A stretch of DNA of 64,000 nucleotides from Prochlorococcus sp. HOT208_60m_813I02 (GTDB lineage Bacteria > Cyanobacteriota > Cyanobacteriia > PCC-6307 > Cyanobiaceae), in contig MWOR01000152.1 in NCBI GenBank assembly GCA_002025865.1, forward strand, positions 1 to 64,000, given 5' to 3'. The position numbers and the translations under genes were made by a program. Position 1 is the first letter of the stretch. Every line of letters starts with the position of its first letter. The notes beneath the pieces were generated by a model, which was not told the origin of the DNA, searched no databases, and saw only the letters and a program-made list of their open reading frames with translations. Positions 43,565 to 54,708 of the stretch are shown piece after piece.

Positions 43565-44368
43565 ATGAGTTTAGGAAAAATAATCGACAAGAAAAATAAT
43601 GACCTATCAAAGAGAATAGATAAGCAAAAAATTCCAGAACATGTTGCAATAATTATGGATGGAAATGGTAGATGGGCTACTAAAAAAGGTTTACCTCGTT
43701 CATATGGGCATAAAAGAGGAGTCAATGTTTTAAAAGAAATTCTTAAAGTATCAAAAAAATTAGGTTGTAAAGTACTTACTGTTTACGCTTTTTCAACTGA
43801 GAATTGGTCAAGACCAACAAAAGAGGTTGATTTTCTCATAAATCTCTTTAGCGAAGTTTTGAGAACCGAAATTGATCAGATACATGAAGAATCAACAAAA
43901 ATAAAATTTATTGGAGATTTATCTCCATTCCCAGAAACTTTAAAAAAAATAATCTCTAGCTCAGAATCTCTAACTAAAAACAACAATAAATTTTTATTGA
44001 ATGTTTGCGTCAATTACGGAGGCAGACAAGAAATAGTAAAAGTTGCAAAAGAATTAGCATTAAAATCTTCTTCTGGTGAAATAAAACCAAGTGAAGTGAA
44101 TGAAGAATTATTCAATTCAGAGCTTTTAACTGGAGGGATTAAAGATCCAGAATTACTAATAAGAACTAGTGGAGAAAAAAGGATCAGTAATTTTCTTTTA
44201 TGGCAATTAGCTTATTCAGAAATTTACATTTCTGACGTACTCTGGCCAGACTTCAATGAGTTTGAATTTCTAAAAGCAATAATTGATTACCAATCAAGGA
44301 ATAGACGTTTTGGCGGTATAGAATCATTACCAAATGAATCTTTTGAAGATTCTCAATATTCTTCCTAA
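43565..44368 (+). CDS. uppS: Isoprenyl (undecaprenyl) diphosphate synthase
   Basis: [40 protein letters not shown]. Confidence 0.95.
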   Translation: MSLGKIIDKKNNDLSKRIDKQKIPEHVAIIMDGNGRWATKKGLPRSYGHKRGVNVLKEILKVSKKLGCKVLTVYAFSTENWSRPTKEVDFLINLFSEVLRTEIDQIHEESTKIKFIGDLSPFPETLKKIISSSESLTKNNNKFLLNVCVNYGGRQEIVKVAKELALKSSSGEIKPSEVNEELFNSELLTGGIKDPELLIRTSGEKRISNFLLWQLAYSEIYISDVLWPDFNEFEFLKAIIDYQSRNRRFGGIESLPNESFEDSQYSS

Positions 44369-44373
44369 CAAAA

Positions 44374-45381
44374 ATGGCTAATTCGAATAACCAGTTATTG
44401 AAAGAAATTAGGTTCGATTGGAATAAAGAGGAGATATTGGAAATACTTAATAAGCCCCTAATTGATTTAATGTGGGAATCACAAATCGTTCACAGGAAAT
44501 TCAATAAATACAACATTCAATTAGCATCATTGTTCAGCGTAAAAACTGGTGGATGCGAGGAAAATTGTTCGTATTGTAGTCAATCAATTTATAGTGCTAG
44601 CGAAATCAAAAGTCATCCACAATTTCAAGTTGAAGAGGTTTTAACAAGAGCTCAAATAGCAAAAAATGAGGGTGCAGATAGGTTTTGTATGGGTTGGGCA
44701 TGGAGAGAAATAAGAGATGGGAAATCTTTTAATGCAATGTTAGAGATGATTAGAGGTGTAAGAGATTTGGGGATGGAAGCATGTGTTACTGCTGGGATGC
44801 TTACAGAAGAACAAGCTTCCAGACTGGCTGATGCAGGTTTGACCGCGTATAACCACAATCTTGATACTAGTCCGGAGCATTATAAAAATATTATTACGAC
44901 TAGAACTTATCAAGACAGATTAGATACTATCAAAAGAGTAAGAAATGCAGGGATAAATGTATGTTGTGGAGGAATAATAGGTTTGGGGGAAACTAATGGC
45001 GATAGAGCATCTCTATTGGAAGTGCTTTCAAACATGAATCCGCACCCTGAAAGTGTTCCAATAAATTCATTAGTAGCTATTGAAGGTACCGGTTTAGAAG
45101 ATAATCAAGAAATTGATTCTATTGAAATGATAAGGATGATAGCTACAGCCAGAATTATTATGCCTAAAAGTAAAATAAGATTAAGTGCAGGACGAGAAAA
45201 GCTTTCAAAAGAAGCCCAAATTTTATGTTTTCAATGTGGGGCAAATTCAATTTTTTATGGAGATGAGTTACTCACAACTTCAAATCCATCTTTTCAATCA
45301 GATAGGGAACTTCTTAAAGAGGTTGGAGTATCATTTAACAAAGATTTTGAAACTAGTGAAAAAACATTATCTTCTTTATGA
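44374..45381 (+). CDS. bioB: Biotin synthase
   Basis: [15 protein letters not shown] radical SAM motif, YNHNLDTS. Confidence 0.96.
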   Translation: MANSNNQLLKEIRFDWNKEEILEILNKPLIDLMWESQIVHRKFNKYNIQLASLFSVKTGGCEENCSYCSQSIYSASEIKSHPQFQVEEVLTRAQIAKNEGADRFCMGWAWREIRDGKSFNAMLEMIRGVRDLGMEACVTAGMLTEEQASRLADAGLTAYNHNLDTSPEHYKNIITTRTYQDRLDTIKRVRNAGINVCCGGIIGLGETNGDRASLLEVLSNMNPHPESVPINSLVAIEGTGLEDNQEIDSIEMIRMIATARIIMPKSKIRLSAGREKLSKEAQILCFQCGANSIFYGDELLTTSNPSFQSDRELLKEVGVSFNKDFETSEKTLSSL

Positions 45382-46310
45382 AAGGCAAATATTATAAAAT
45401 AGTTTCTCTCTACTGTTTCTTCCCATTTCAAGAAAACTTAATTCTTGATCTAAAAAATAAATTATTAGAAATCGAAAATGAAAACGACCTTTCAGGTTTA
45501 TTAATTTTTGCAAGTGAGGGTATTAATGGAACTATTTGTGCCGAGAAAAATGTAATTGATTTTGTTATCAATTTGCTTAATAAATATGCAGGTCATAGAA
45601 ATTTAAATATTAAAGTAAACTTTTCAAAAGAGAAAGTCTTCAAAAAATTAAAAATAAAAATCAAAAAAGAAATTGTAACCATGGGGGTCCCTGAAATAAA
45701 CCCTGCAGAAAATAATGGGACCTACATTGACTCAGCTGATTGGAATAAGTTAATTAAAAATCAAAATACAATAGTCATTGATACTAGAAATCATTATGAG
45801 GTTTCTTTAGGTACATTTCAGAACTCAATAAACCCAAATACTAGAAACTTTAACGAATTCCCAAAGTGGGTAGATGATCATTTAGAAACCCATTTAGAAA
45901 ATAAACAGAATATAAATATAGCAATGTTTTGTACCGGAGGAATAAGATGTGAAAAAGCTACTAGTTTACTGAAAAAGAAAGGCTATAAAAATATTTATCA
46001 CCTACAAGGGGGTATCCTTCAATACCTTGACGAAATACCAAAAGAAAAAAACTTATTTGAAGGTGAATGTTATGTTTTTGATAAAAGAGTTGCTTTAGAT
46101 CAAGATTTAGAAAAAGGTTCTTACTCGATTTGTCATGCATGTGGAATGCCAATTTCAATTCAAGATAAAAAAAGAAAAGAATATAGAAAGGGTATCCAAT
46201 GTCATTTCTGCATAGACCAATTCAGCGATGATGATAGGAAAAGGTTTGAAGAAAGACAAAAACAAATCGATAGATCAAAAGTGGAAAACCATAAAATCTA
46301 TAAGGACTAA
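45378..46310 (+). CDS. trhO: Rhodanese-like protein, UPF0176 / tRNA U34 hydroxylase TrhO family
   Basis: [13 protein letters not shown] rhodanese loop plus C-terminal CHACGMP..CHFCID. Confidence 0.88.
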   Translation: MKGKYYKIVSLYCFFPFQENLILDLKNKLLEIENENDLSGLLIFASEGINGTICAEKNVIDFVINLLNKYAGHRNLNIKVNFSKEKVFKKLKIKIKKEIVTMGVPEINPAENNGTYIDSADWNKLIKNQNTIVIDTRNHYEVSLGTFQNSINPNTRNFNEFPKWVDDHLETHLENKQNINIAMFCTGGIRCEKATSLLKKKGYKNIYHLQGGILQYLDEIPKEKNLFEGECYVFDKRVALDQDLEKGSYSICHACGMPISIQDKKRKEYRKGIQCHFCIDQFSDDDRKRFEERQKQIDRSKVENHKIYKD

Positions 46311-46321
46311 TTTTCAAAATC

Positions 46322-46822
46322 ATGAAAGTTGAAGAATTAGAAAAATTAGCAGGTTCCATTGGATTATTAATTAAAATTCAGGTTAGAGAAACTATCGGAT
46401 TATGTTTCTTTAGAATCGTGATTGCAGAAAAGAAAGATAACATAATTAAGATTTGGGCCGAAATGAAAGGTTGGACTTATTTAAATAAACAAGGTATTCA
46501 GCTTGATACATTAAGAATCCTCAGTAAAGCTCCTGCTTTTGTTTCGGAATTAATATGGGCAACAACTATGGCTTGGGCAATTGAAAAAAAATCAAGCAAT
46601 AAAGTAAGACTTTTAGCTATTTTTGATAGTGAAGGATATAGTAAAAAACTTGTAAGATATTTCAAGTTTATAGGATTCAAAATTGTCAAAGAAGTTGGTT
46701 CTAGCCCAGTAGATCTTTTATTAAGATTGGTTTGGGGAGGTGCAGGTACACTTATGAACGGGGAATGTATTTCCATATTGAAAAGACTTGAAAAGAAACT
46801 CTCTTTAATTGAAGAAAGTTAA
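46322..46822 (+). CDS. Conserved hypothetical protein, possibly GNAT-fold (166 aa)
   Basis: ORF; VRLLAIFDSEGYSKKLVRYFKFIGFKIVKEVG is reminiscent of a GNAT C-terminus; weak. Confidence 0.6.
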   Translation: MKVEELEKLAGSIGLLIKIQVRETIGLCFFRIVIAEKKDNIIKIWAEMKGWTYLNKQGIQLDTLRILSKAPAFVSELIWATTMAWAIEKKSSNKVRLLAIFDSEGYSKKLVRYFKFIGFKIVKEVGSSPVDLLLRLVWGGAGTLMNGECISILKRLEKKLSLIEES

Positions 46823-47718
46823 CCCGCGTGATAGCTACTTCTAACTAAAGGGCCAGAAGACACTTTTTTGAATCCTAATTCCTTAGAAAAGCGATATAAA
46901 TATTCAAACTCTGATGGATCCCAATATTTTTTAACTGCCAAATGATTGAATGAGGGCCTTAAATATTGGCCAATTGTAATTTGATCACAATCTATTTTTT
47001 TAAGATCATAAATTGTATTTTTTATTTCATCCAATGTTTCCCCAAGTCCTAACATTATGCCTGATTTAGTTTGAATATGAGGAGCAATATCCTTTGACTT
47101 TTTTAGTAAACTAAGGGATTTTTTGTAATTTGCACCCCTTCTAACTTCTTTTTGCAGTCTTTCAACAGTTTCAAGATTATGATTAAAGCATGTTGGATCT
47201 TTTTCTAAAATCATCTTCAATCTCTCAGTCTGAAGGTTATTTGTTTCTTCAAGATTTTTTCCTCCACCCCATAAATCAGGAGTTAAAACTTCAATTTTAA
47301 TTGTTGAATCAATTTTTCTAATCTCATCAATTGTAGATATAAATAAATTTGCACCATGATCAGGGAGATCATCTCTAGCTACAGATGTCAAAACAACATA
47401 TTTCAGATTTAGTACTTTCACTGCTTCAGCGACTTGAGTACATTCATCAATATTGATAGAACTAGGTCTACCTTTATTTACCTGACAAAAAGCACATGAA
47501 CGAGAACATATCGATCCACCCAGTAAGAAGGTGGCTGTTCCTGAGGCATAACATTCTGCTCTATTTGGACATCTTGCTTCTTCACAAATAGTATGAATAT
47601 TTGATTTTTTGATGAGTGTTTGTATTTTTTCGAATTCTGAAGCTTTACTAATAGGAAATTTAATCCAAGAGGGAAGTCTTAAGATTTTTTCTTTCTTGAT
47701 TAGATTATTTTCTCTCAT
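46819..47718 (-). CDS. lipA: Lipoyl synthase
   Basis: CEEARCPNRAEC and CSRSCAFCQV cluster-binding motifs. Confidence 0.95.
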   Translation of the reverse strand: MRENNLIKKEKILRLPSWIKFPISKASEFEKIQTLIKKSNIHTICEEARCPNRAECYASGTATFLLGGSICSRSCAFCQVNKGRPSSINIDECTQVAEAVKVLNLKYVVLTSVARDDLPDHGANLFISTIDEIRKIDSTIKIEVLTPDLWGGGKNLEETNNLQTERLKMILEKDPTCFNHNLETVERLQKEVRRGANYKKSLSLLKKSKDIAPHIQTKSGIMLGLGETLDEIKNTIYDLKKIDCDQITIGQYLRPSFNHLAVKKYWDPSEFEYLYRFSKELGFKKVSSGPLVRSSYHAG

Positions 47719-47721
47719 TGT

Positions 47722-48321
47722 CTAATTTAGTATTGTTCTGCCTTCTAAGGCCCTTGCAAGTGTAACTTCATCCACATATTCAAGCTCACTGCCCATTGGG
47801 AGCCCATATGCAATCCTCGTAACTTTAGTAAAAGGGGCTAACAATTTTCCAATATAAAGACTTGTTGTATCTCCCTCAACACTTGGAGTCAATGCCAATA
47901 TGATCTCATCTATTTCAGAATTACTAACTCTTTCTACCAAGCTTCTTATTTCTAAGAGTTCGGGGCCAACAGAATCCATTGGGGATATTAAACCACCAAT
48001 AACATGGTAAACACCTTTAAATTCTCTGGCGCGTTCCAAAGCAAGCAAATCTTTAGTTTCTGCTACTACACAGATTAGTTTTTGATTTCTTTCAGTATTT
48101 CTACAAATTTCGCATTCATCTTCTGAAGTCAAATTGAAACATTTTTTGCAACGACCAACATTACTATGTGCTTCTAATAGAGCCTTTGAAAATTCTCTTA
48201 TTGTACTTTCAGGTTGCTTTAAAATAAACAGGGCTAATCGTTGCGCTGTTCTTGGACCAATCCCTGGGAATTTCTCAAAATGACCGATTAATTTTGAAAG
48301 TGGTTTGGTATAAGTAATCAA
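47722..48321 (-). CDS. recR: Recombination protein RecR
   Basis: LPGIG-like [14 protein letters not shown]4 zinc finger [16 protein letters not shown]; Toprim. Confidence 0.95.
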   Translation of the reverse strand: MITYTKPLSKLIGHFEKFPGIGPRTAQRLALFILKQPESTIREFSKALLEAHSNVGRCKKCFNLTSEDECEICRNTERNQKLICVVAETKDLLALERAREFKGVYHVIGGLISPMDSVGPELLEIRSLVERVSNSEIDEIILALTPSVEGDTTSLYIGKLLAPFTKVTRIAYGLPMGSELEYVDEVTLARALEGRTILN

Positions 48322-48424
48322 AATTAAACTATTTCTAGAGATAATTTAGACGCAAAATTCCGAATTGCCATAATTGTTTGCTTTTAATGTTTTATTATGT
48401 TTTTAATTAGTAATTTCAAACAAA

Positions 48425-48983
48425 ATGAAAAATATTAAATTTAACCCTTTCAAATATTTATTTTTGGTTTTTTTTGTGCTTAACACTGAGTGCTTGTAGT
48501 GGCGGACTAAATGCGGGATTAGAAGCTTATCAAAGTCCAGATGGTAGATATGCCTTTTTGTATCCAACAGGATGGACTAGAGTAAAAGTCGATGGAGGAC
48601 CTGAAATTATATATCATGATTTAATAAATAGTAATGAGACCTTAAGTTTAGTTATTTCTGATGTCAATAAAGACGTTCAATTAGAGCAATTAGGAAGCCC
48701 AAGTGAAGTAGGTCAAACATTAATTGATAAAGTCATTGCTCCCGAAGGTTCAGGTAGAGAGGTAAAACTTATAAATGCCAATAAGAGGGAGGCATCCAAT
48801 CATATTTTCTATGATTTAGAGTATGAATTAAATTTAAAAGAACAGGCAAGACATGAATTAGCCACTGTCGTAATTGATAGAGGAACACTTTACACTTTCG
48901 CTGTGGGAACAAATGAAGAAAGGTGGAATAAAGTTGACGGTATGTTTAGTAACGTAATTGAATCATTTAACTTCTTAATATAG
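48425..48983 (+). CDS. psbP: PsbP family lipoprotein, apparent frameshift in the signal peptide at T8 run 48468..48475 (track ORF 48474..48983)
   Basis: AYQSPDGRYAFLYPTGWTRVKVDGGPEIIYHDLI; removing one T gives MKNIKFNPFKYLFLVFLCLTLSACSGG with a classic lipobox. Confidence 0.87.
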
Positions 48984-48997
48984 TTTAAAAACTCATA

Positions 48998-50770
48998 CTA
49001 GATTCCTACTTGAACATTCCACAAATCAGCATATATTTTGTTCTGATCTAATAGTTTTTTATGTTTTCCGCTTTCAACTATTTTACCTTTATCAATAACT
49101 ACAATATTATCCGCATTTTTTATAGTGCTTAATCTATGAGCTATTACTATAGTTGTTCTTTCTTTTGTAATTTTAGATAACGATTTTTGAATTAAAGCCT
49201 CTGTTTCATTATCAACTGAAGCTGTAGCTTCATCTAATATTAATATTGGAGCATCCTTTAAAACAGCTCTCGCCAAGGCAATTCTTTGACGTTGCCCGCC
49301 TGAAAGCCTTTGGCCCCTTTCCCCCACTATAGTTTTATAACCATCTGGTAATTGTTCAATAAATTTATGAGCTTCCGCAATCTTTGAAGCTTTAATAATA
49401 TCTTTAAGACTTGGGTTGATTGAGCCATAAGCAATATTTTCTTGTACACTGCCATGAAATAAATAAGTTTCTTGACTTACTAAAGAGATACACTTTCTTA
49501 AATCCCTCAAATTTATTTCTTTGATAGAAACCCCATCCAAGGTTATTGACCCATTATTACTATCATAAATTCTAAGTAGTAGTTTTATTATTGTACTTTT
49601 CCCAGAACCTGTTAAGCCAACAATTCCTAATGTTGAGTTATTTTCAATTTTGAAATTTATGTTTTTTAATGTTAAATCTCGTCCAGGATAATTAAAATTT
49701 ATATTATTAAAAATAATTTCTCCTTTGATATCTTTAGGTTCAATTTTTATTTTTCCATCTTTTATTTTTATAGGCGTATCTATGAGATCAATTACTCTAT
49801 CTATTGATGCCATAGATCTCTGAAAATCATCTAAAACATGCCCCAAAGTAGTTAAAGGCCATAATAGTCTTTGTGTTATAAACACTAAAAAACTATAAGT
49901 ACCTACATCAAGTGTTTTATTCCAAGTTTGGAAACCTCCAATTAATAGAATTGCTATAAAAGCAAATAAAATTGCAAATCTTATAAGAGGGATAAAAGCA
50001 GAAGATAATTTTATTGCAGCCTTATTACTTTTTTGATAATCGAGACTTTCTTTATTTAATCTATTAAGTTCCCATTTTTCTTTAGTAAAACTTTTTATGG
50101 TTAGAATTCCACTTAAATTATTATTAAGCCTTGATGCCAACAGTCCAGCTTTATTTCTAACATCTCTGTATTTTGGAGCGAGCTTCCTTTGAAATTTAAT
50201 AGATCCTAAAAATATAATTGGAATAGGAAAGAAAGCAAATAAAGCGATTTTTGGAGCTACAAAAATCATAGTGCCTCCAATTATTAAGACAGTTATAAAT
50301 AATTGAATAATCTGATTAGCCCCTTGGTCTAGAAATCTCTCAAGTTGATTAATATCATCATTCAAAATAGATAATAGCCTTCCAGTATTATCATTTTCGA
50401 AAAAATCCATATCTAATTCCTGGATATGCTCATAAGCTTTTATTCTTAATTTATGTTGCGATAGCTGAGCCAAATTTCTCCATAAAATCGAATATAAATA
50501 TTCAAAGGAGGATTCACCAGACCAAACAATTCCTGAAGCAAATGCAAGAAAAATCAATTGTGCTGGAACTTCTTTTATTCCAAAACCAGCAATCCAAGAA
50601 TTCTGTTCCTTAACAACGATATCCACTGCAAGACCAATTATTACAGGGGGAGCTAAATCTAATATTTTATTAATTATGGAACTAAGAAAAGCAAAAAATA
50701 GTAACCTTCTTCCCTCAATCAGATTTAAATAAAGTCTAATTATTGGATTTTGATTGTTCTTAGACCTCAT
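48998..50770 (-). CDS. ABC transporter, fused permease/ATPase (MsbA/multidrug exporter type)
   Basis: Walker A GLTGSGKSTIIKLL, LSGGQRQRIALARA, N-terminal TM domain. Confidence 0.9.
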   Translation of the reverse strand: MRSKNNQNPIIRLYLNLIEGRRLLFFAFLSSIINKILDLAPPVIIGLAVDIVVKEQNSWIAGFGIKEVPAQLIFLAFASGIVWSGESSFEYLYSILWRNLAQLSQHKLRIKAYEHIQELDMDFFENDNTGRLLSILNDDINQLERFLDQGANQIIQLFITVLIIGGTMIFVAPKIALFAFFPIPIIFLGSIKFQRKLAPKYRDVRNKAGLLASRLNNNLSGILTIKSFTKEKWELNRLNKESLDYQKSNKAAIKLSSAFIPLIRFAILFAFIAILLIGGFQTWNKTLDVGTYSFLVFITQRLLWPLTTLGHVLDDFQRSMASIDRVIDLIDTPIKIKDGKIKIEPKDIKGEIIFNNINFNYPGRDLTLKNINFKIENNSTLGIVGLTGSGKSTIIKLLLRIYDSNNGSITLDGVSIKEINLRDLRKCISLVSQETYLFHGSVQENIAYGSINPSLKDIIKASKIAEAHKFIEQLPDGYKTIVGERGQRLSGGQRQRIALARAVLKDAPILILDEATASVDNETEALIQKSLSKITKERTTIVIAHRLSTIKNADNIVVIDKGKIVESGKHKKLLDQNKIYADLWNVQVGI

Positions 50771-50781
50771 AAAAATAATAA

Positions 50782-51075
50782 TTAAATTTTTCTATAATGA
50801 TTTAAATTTTCTTTAGTTTCTAATTTACATTTTGTTTTTGCATCTTGATGACTTGCAGTTTGCATAAATTCTTCGTAGTAACAATCACAAGTTTCATTCG
50901 CAATTTCTTCACTATATACTATTTCTGCTTTCATCATCTCCTCTTTGACACTCTGAAGACAAAATAATTTTATGATTGAATTTTGTTTCGTTTGAGCTAA
51001 ATAATAACTATTAAAGGAGTTGAATAGCATTATCAGATTCACAAAAATAAAGAACTTATATTTGCTAGCTTTCAT
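50782..51075 (-). CDS. Small exported cysteine-containing hypothetical protein (97 aa)
   Basis: ORF with signal peptide; Cys pattern FCLQ..CDCYYEEF..KCK. Confidence 0.55.
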   Translation of the reverse strand: MKASKYKFFIFVNLIMLFNSFNSYYLAQTKQNSIIKLFCLQSVKEEMMKAEIVYSEEIANETCDCYYEEFMQTASHQDAKTKCKLETKENLNHYRKI

Positions 51076-51084
51076 TCTCTATAA

Positions 51085-52866
51085 CTAGTTTCTGACTTTA
51101 ATTTTTTTTAATTTATTTTTAGTTTCTCTATGCAGATCTCTGGGTAAATCTACCAAACTGTAATCATTAAAAATCTGTATCTTTCCTATGGATCTACCAT
51201 TTATATTAGTTGAATTACAGATTGAGGATATAATATTTGCAACTCTAACTCCATCAAATTTACCAAAGTTAAATTTGTAGGTTTCAAAAGAATCATTTTG
51301 ATAATTATTTCTTCTATTTGAATTTCTCATACGATTGTTACTATTTCTATTTGATCTATTTCGATCAGTATTATTTTGTTTATTAATCCAAGAATCATCG
51401 TCATTAACAAAAAATGATTTATTACCAATTACTAAATTAATCGCCGCCATTGCAATATTTGAGTCATCCATAGAGTATTTTTCTTTTAAATTATCTAGTA
51501 CATCAATAATCAAAGCTTTATTTTCTTCATTTTCATCTTTAGCTAAAGAACTCTCATTAACATTATCTATAAGTTTATCCATCCTTTTTTCATTTATTAT
51601 TTTATTACTTGGTATGTTAATTTCTTCAATCTTAGTTCTTGTTGAGTTTTCTAAGTTTCTTAGAAAATGTTTTTCTCTTTGATTAACAAATAAAATTGCT
51701 TCTCCTGATCTGCCTGCCCTTCCAGTTCTCCCAATTCTATGAGTATATGTTTCCTTGTCAAAAGGAAAATCGTAGTTAACAACAAGTTTTATCCTCTCAA
51801 CATCTAATCCTCTAGCTGCGACATCAGTAGCAACAAGGATATTAATAAATCCTTTTTTCAATCTATCTACAGTATTTTCTCTTTGATTTTGAGGTATATC
51901 TCCATTAAGTACTGCCACAGTATGACCTGAATTCTCTAAAGCTTCAGCTATTGAAGTAGTAAGTAGTTTTGTCCTAACAAAAATAATTACTCCCTCGTTA
52001 TTAAGTTCCAGTATTCTTTTTAAAGCATCTAACTTATGATGCCTTTGTACATATAGAAATTTTTGCGCAATTAATTGAGTTTCTTTTTTGACACTTTTGA
52101 TTAATATTTCGGCGGGATCATTTAGATATTTTTTTGCTATATTTCTTATCTCACTAGGCATTGTTGCTGAAAACAATACCATCTGCTTATTTTCCGGAAG
52201 TTGATCTATTATCCATTCAATATCTTCAAGAAAACCCATATTTAACATTTCATCTGCCTCATCTAAAACAAGACATTTTATATCTTTAATTTTAAAAGTC
52301 CCCTGCCTTATATGATCCATTATTCGACCTGGGGTCCCAACTACAACGTCAACTTTTCTTTTTAATGCAGAAATTTGATTTCGATAGTCGGTACCCCCAT
52401 ATATTGCAACCGTCTTAAAATTACTAGATTCAGAACTATAACTTTTAAAAGATTCTGCCACTTGAGTTGCTAATTCTCTTGTAGGAGTCATAACTAAAAC
52501 CTTGGCATTTAATTCATTATTATCTTTAAGTTTTTCTATTAATGGTAATGCGAATGCCGCAGTCTTTCCTGTTCCTGTTTGTGCTTGGCCTAGTAAATCC
52601 CTGCCTAACATTAGTTCGGGAATTGCAGCTTTTTGGATGGGAGTTGGATTTTTATATCCTTTATTTGTTAACGAGTTTAAGATCGATTTATTAAACCCAA
52701 AGTCGAGAAATCCATTCTCATTATCATCTCCTTTCGATACTTCCAATCTTTGAGATGCAATTTCTTTTTTGTCCTCTAAGTTCTTGAACTCTAGTAGGGA
52801 AGAATTTTCATTCTTAGACTTTTCCTGCTCACTACCAAGAGATTTACTATCTTTTTTTAAAGCCAT
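51085..52866 (-). CDS. deaD: DEAD-box ATP-dependent RNA helicase
   Basis: AQTGTGKTAAF, VLDEADEMLNMGF, SATMP, HRIGRTGRAGRSG; RNA-binding C-terminus. Confidence 0.94.
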   Translation of the reverse strand: MALKKDSKSLGSEQEKSKNENSSLLEFKNLEDKKEIASQRLEVSKGDDNENGFLDFGFNKSILNSLTNKGYKNPTPIQKAAIPELMLGRDLLGQAQTGTGKTAAFALPLIEKLKDNNELNAKVLVMTPTRELATQVAESFKSYSSESSNFKTVAIYGGTDYRNQISALKRKVDVVVGTPGRIMDHIRQGTFKIKDIKCLVLDEADEMLNMGFLEDIEWIIDQLPENKQMVLFSATMPSEIRNIAKKYLNDPAEILIKSVKKETQLIAQKFLYVQRHHKLDALKRILELNNEGVIIFVRTKLLTTSIAEALENSGHTVAVLNGDIPQNQRENTVDRLKKGFINILVATDVAARGLDVERIKLVVNYDFPFDKETYTHRIGRTGRAGRSGEAILFVNQREKHFLRNLENSTRTKIEEINIPSNKIINEKRMDKLIDNVNESSLAKDENEENKALIIDVLDNLKEKYSMDDSNIAMAAINLVIGNKSFFVNDDDSWINKQNNTDRNRSNRNSNNRMRNSNRRNNYQNDSFETYKFNFGKFDGVRVANIISSICNSTNINGRSIGKIQIFNDYSLVDLPRDLHRETKNKLKKIKVRN

Positions 52867-52870
52867 TTTT

Positions 52871-52899
52871 AATGCCTAATAATCTTCTGATTAGGCATT
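52871..52899 (-). promoter_or_regulatory. Hairpin in the 5' leader of deaD, 10-bp perfect stem ending 4 nt before the ATG
   Basis: Plus strand AATGCCTAAT-AATCTTCTG-ATTAGGCATT; arms are exact reverse complements; deaD start codon at 52866..52864. Confidence 0.6.
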
Positions 52900-53004
52900 C
52901 AACAAATATCTAAATTGACTTAAGTTGTTGATTAGCCTTACAGAGCCGAGTTATTAATCTAACATCTTAGGGTTAAGATATTACTAATTTCTCAAAAATA
53001 AAAT

Positions 53005-54708
53005 TTAATTTAAATAATATATATTTAAAGATTTTTTCGCTCTTGTAACAGCAGTATAAAATAACCTTCTTTCAAAATTATCTCTGCAAAAGATATTTTG
53101 ATTATTTTTTTTTTCTTTTACAGCATATTGATTTCTTCTATAATTTTGGGACCACAAAATATTTACTTTTTCAGATTCACTTCCTTGAGATTTATGAATA
53201 GTAATGGCTATTGCTGGTACAACATTTTCTAAATTAGATGGATCAATTAATGCGACAATTTCTTCGTTATTATCATTAAATTTTCTAAAAAGATATTTTC
53301 TTTTATTTTTTAAACCTATTAGTACTCCGATATCCCCATTTGACAACCCAAGTTCATTATTATTTTTTGTACACATTATCGGAACACCCTCTTTAAGAGT
53401 TTTAAGGTCATATGGTTTTTTTTGACCAAAAACAATTTCATTTAAATTTTCAACACTCCATATTCCGGAATTTTTTTCGCATAAAATTAAGTGACTTTGT
53501 AAATCCAGAAATATCTTATCTACTAAATCTTTTTCATTAAGCAATAAATTATCAATACTCTCATCAAATATATATTTTTTTCTACTTAAATTTGAAGTGG
53601 AAATATTTAACTGTTTTAGATGACTTGTAATCGAAAATAATAGATTTTTTGGAATATCTTTTTCTCTACTCTTTGAAATAGTAATTTCTTTTGAATTATT
53701 ATCTCTTTCTAATTCTTTTATCTTTTGATTAAGTAAAGAAAAATCATTATTAAATATTAAATTACTAATTAATGCTATATCTCCAATATTTCTATAAGTT
53801 TTTTCTAAATTTACTACACAAGATTTAATTGAACTATTATCGGAATATTCAAACAAATAATTCCATATAGAACAGTTATTTACTGGAGACAATTGATTTT
53901 TATCTCCAACTAAAATAATTTTACAGTCCTTTGCTAGCAAATTTAAAACTGATTCAATCAAATCGATATTAACCATTGACATTTCATCAATTATGAAAAT
54001 ATCAAGCTCTTTTAGTTTAAATTTCAACTTAAGAGATTTATTTTGAGAATTTAAAATCCATCTATGTAAAGTTTGAAATTCTATTTGGTCTAGAAATTTA
54101 ATAAAGGAAATATTTTTTTTATAATTAAGAGCTTCTTTTAAACGAGCTGTAGCCTTACCAGTTGGAGCAGACAACCCAATATTTAGAAAGTTATCAATTT
54201 GAAGAAGTTCTAGTATTAACTTTATTATTAAAGTGGTTTTACCCGTTCCTGGTCCACCTTGAAGGAAAACTAAGTTTGAATATTTAAATATATTTTTAAT
54301 TTGATCAATTTTATTATGATCTTTATAAATTATTGAGTTCATTAAATTATCGGTATCTATTTTTTTTAGAAATGAATTAATAACTCTTTCTATCTTTTTT
54401 GACCATTTTGATAAGGATAATTTTCTATTTACTAATACGAATGGAGAATGAAGGGAACCAATCAAACCTATATTTTTTAGAACACCTATATGTTTATTGG
54501 GCCAGCCATCTTCTGATAATTCAAAGCTTATTAAACTATTATCAACATCAATAATAGTTTCACCATTTTTCTCAAACTCTAATAAAATTCTTATTACATC
54601 TTTTACGAAATTTCCATATTTTTTTTCACTAAATTTGAAAATACCTAAGATTAAATTAAATATATGGTCGTATTGGAACCTTTCAATATCTGTAGTAGTT
54701 TTAGTCAT
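53005..54708 (-). CDS. recD: Exodeoxyribonuclease V alpha subunit RecD
   Basis: LQGGPGTGKTTLIIKLI, IIDEMSMVNIDLIESVL, AITIHKSQGSE. Confidence 0.92.
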   Translation of the reverse strand: MTKTTTDIERFQYDHIFNLILGIFKFSEKKYGNFVKDVIRILLEFEKNGETIIDVDNSLISFELSEDGWPNKHIGVLKNIGLIGSLHSPFVLVNRKLSLSKWSKKIERVINSFLKKIDTDNLMNSIIYKDHNKIDQIKNIFKYSNLVFLQGGPGTGKTTLIIKLILELLQIDNFLNIGLSAPTGKATARLKEALNYKKNISFIKFLDQIEFQTLHRWILNSQNKSLKLKFKLKELDIFIIDEMSMVNIDLIESVLNLLAKDCKIILVGDKNQLSPVNNCSIWNYLFEYSDNSSIKSCVVNLEKTYRNIGDIALISNLIFNNDFSLLNQKIKELERDNNSKEITISKSREKDIPKNLLFSITSHLKQLNISTSNLSRKKYIFDESIDNLLLNEKDLVDKIFLDLQSHLILCEKNSGIWSVENLNEIVFGQKKPYDLKTLKEGVPIMCTKNNNELGLSNGDIGVLIGLKNKRKYLFRKFNDNNEEIVALIDPSNLENVVPAIAITIHKSQGSESEKVNILWSQNYRRNQYAVKEKKNNQNIFCRDNFERRLFYTAVTRAKKSLNIYYLN

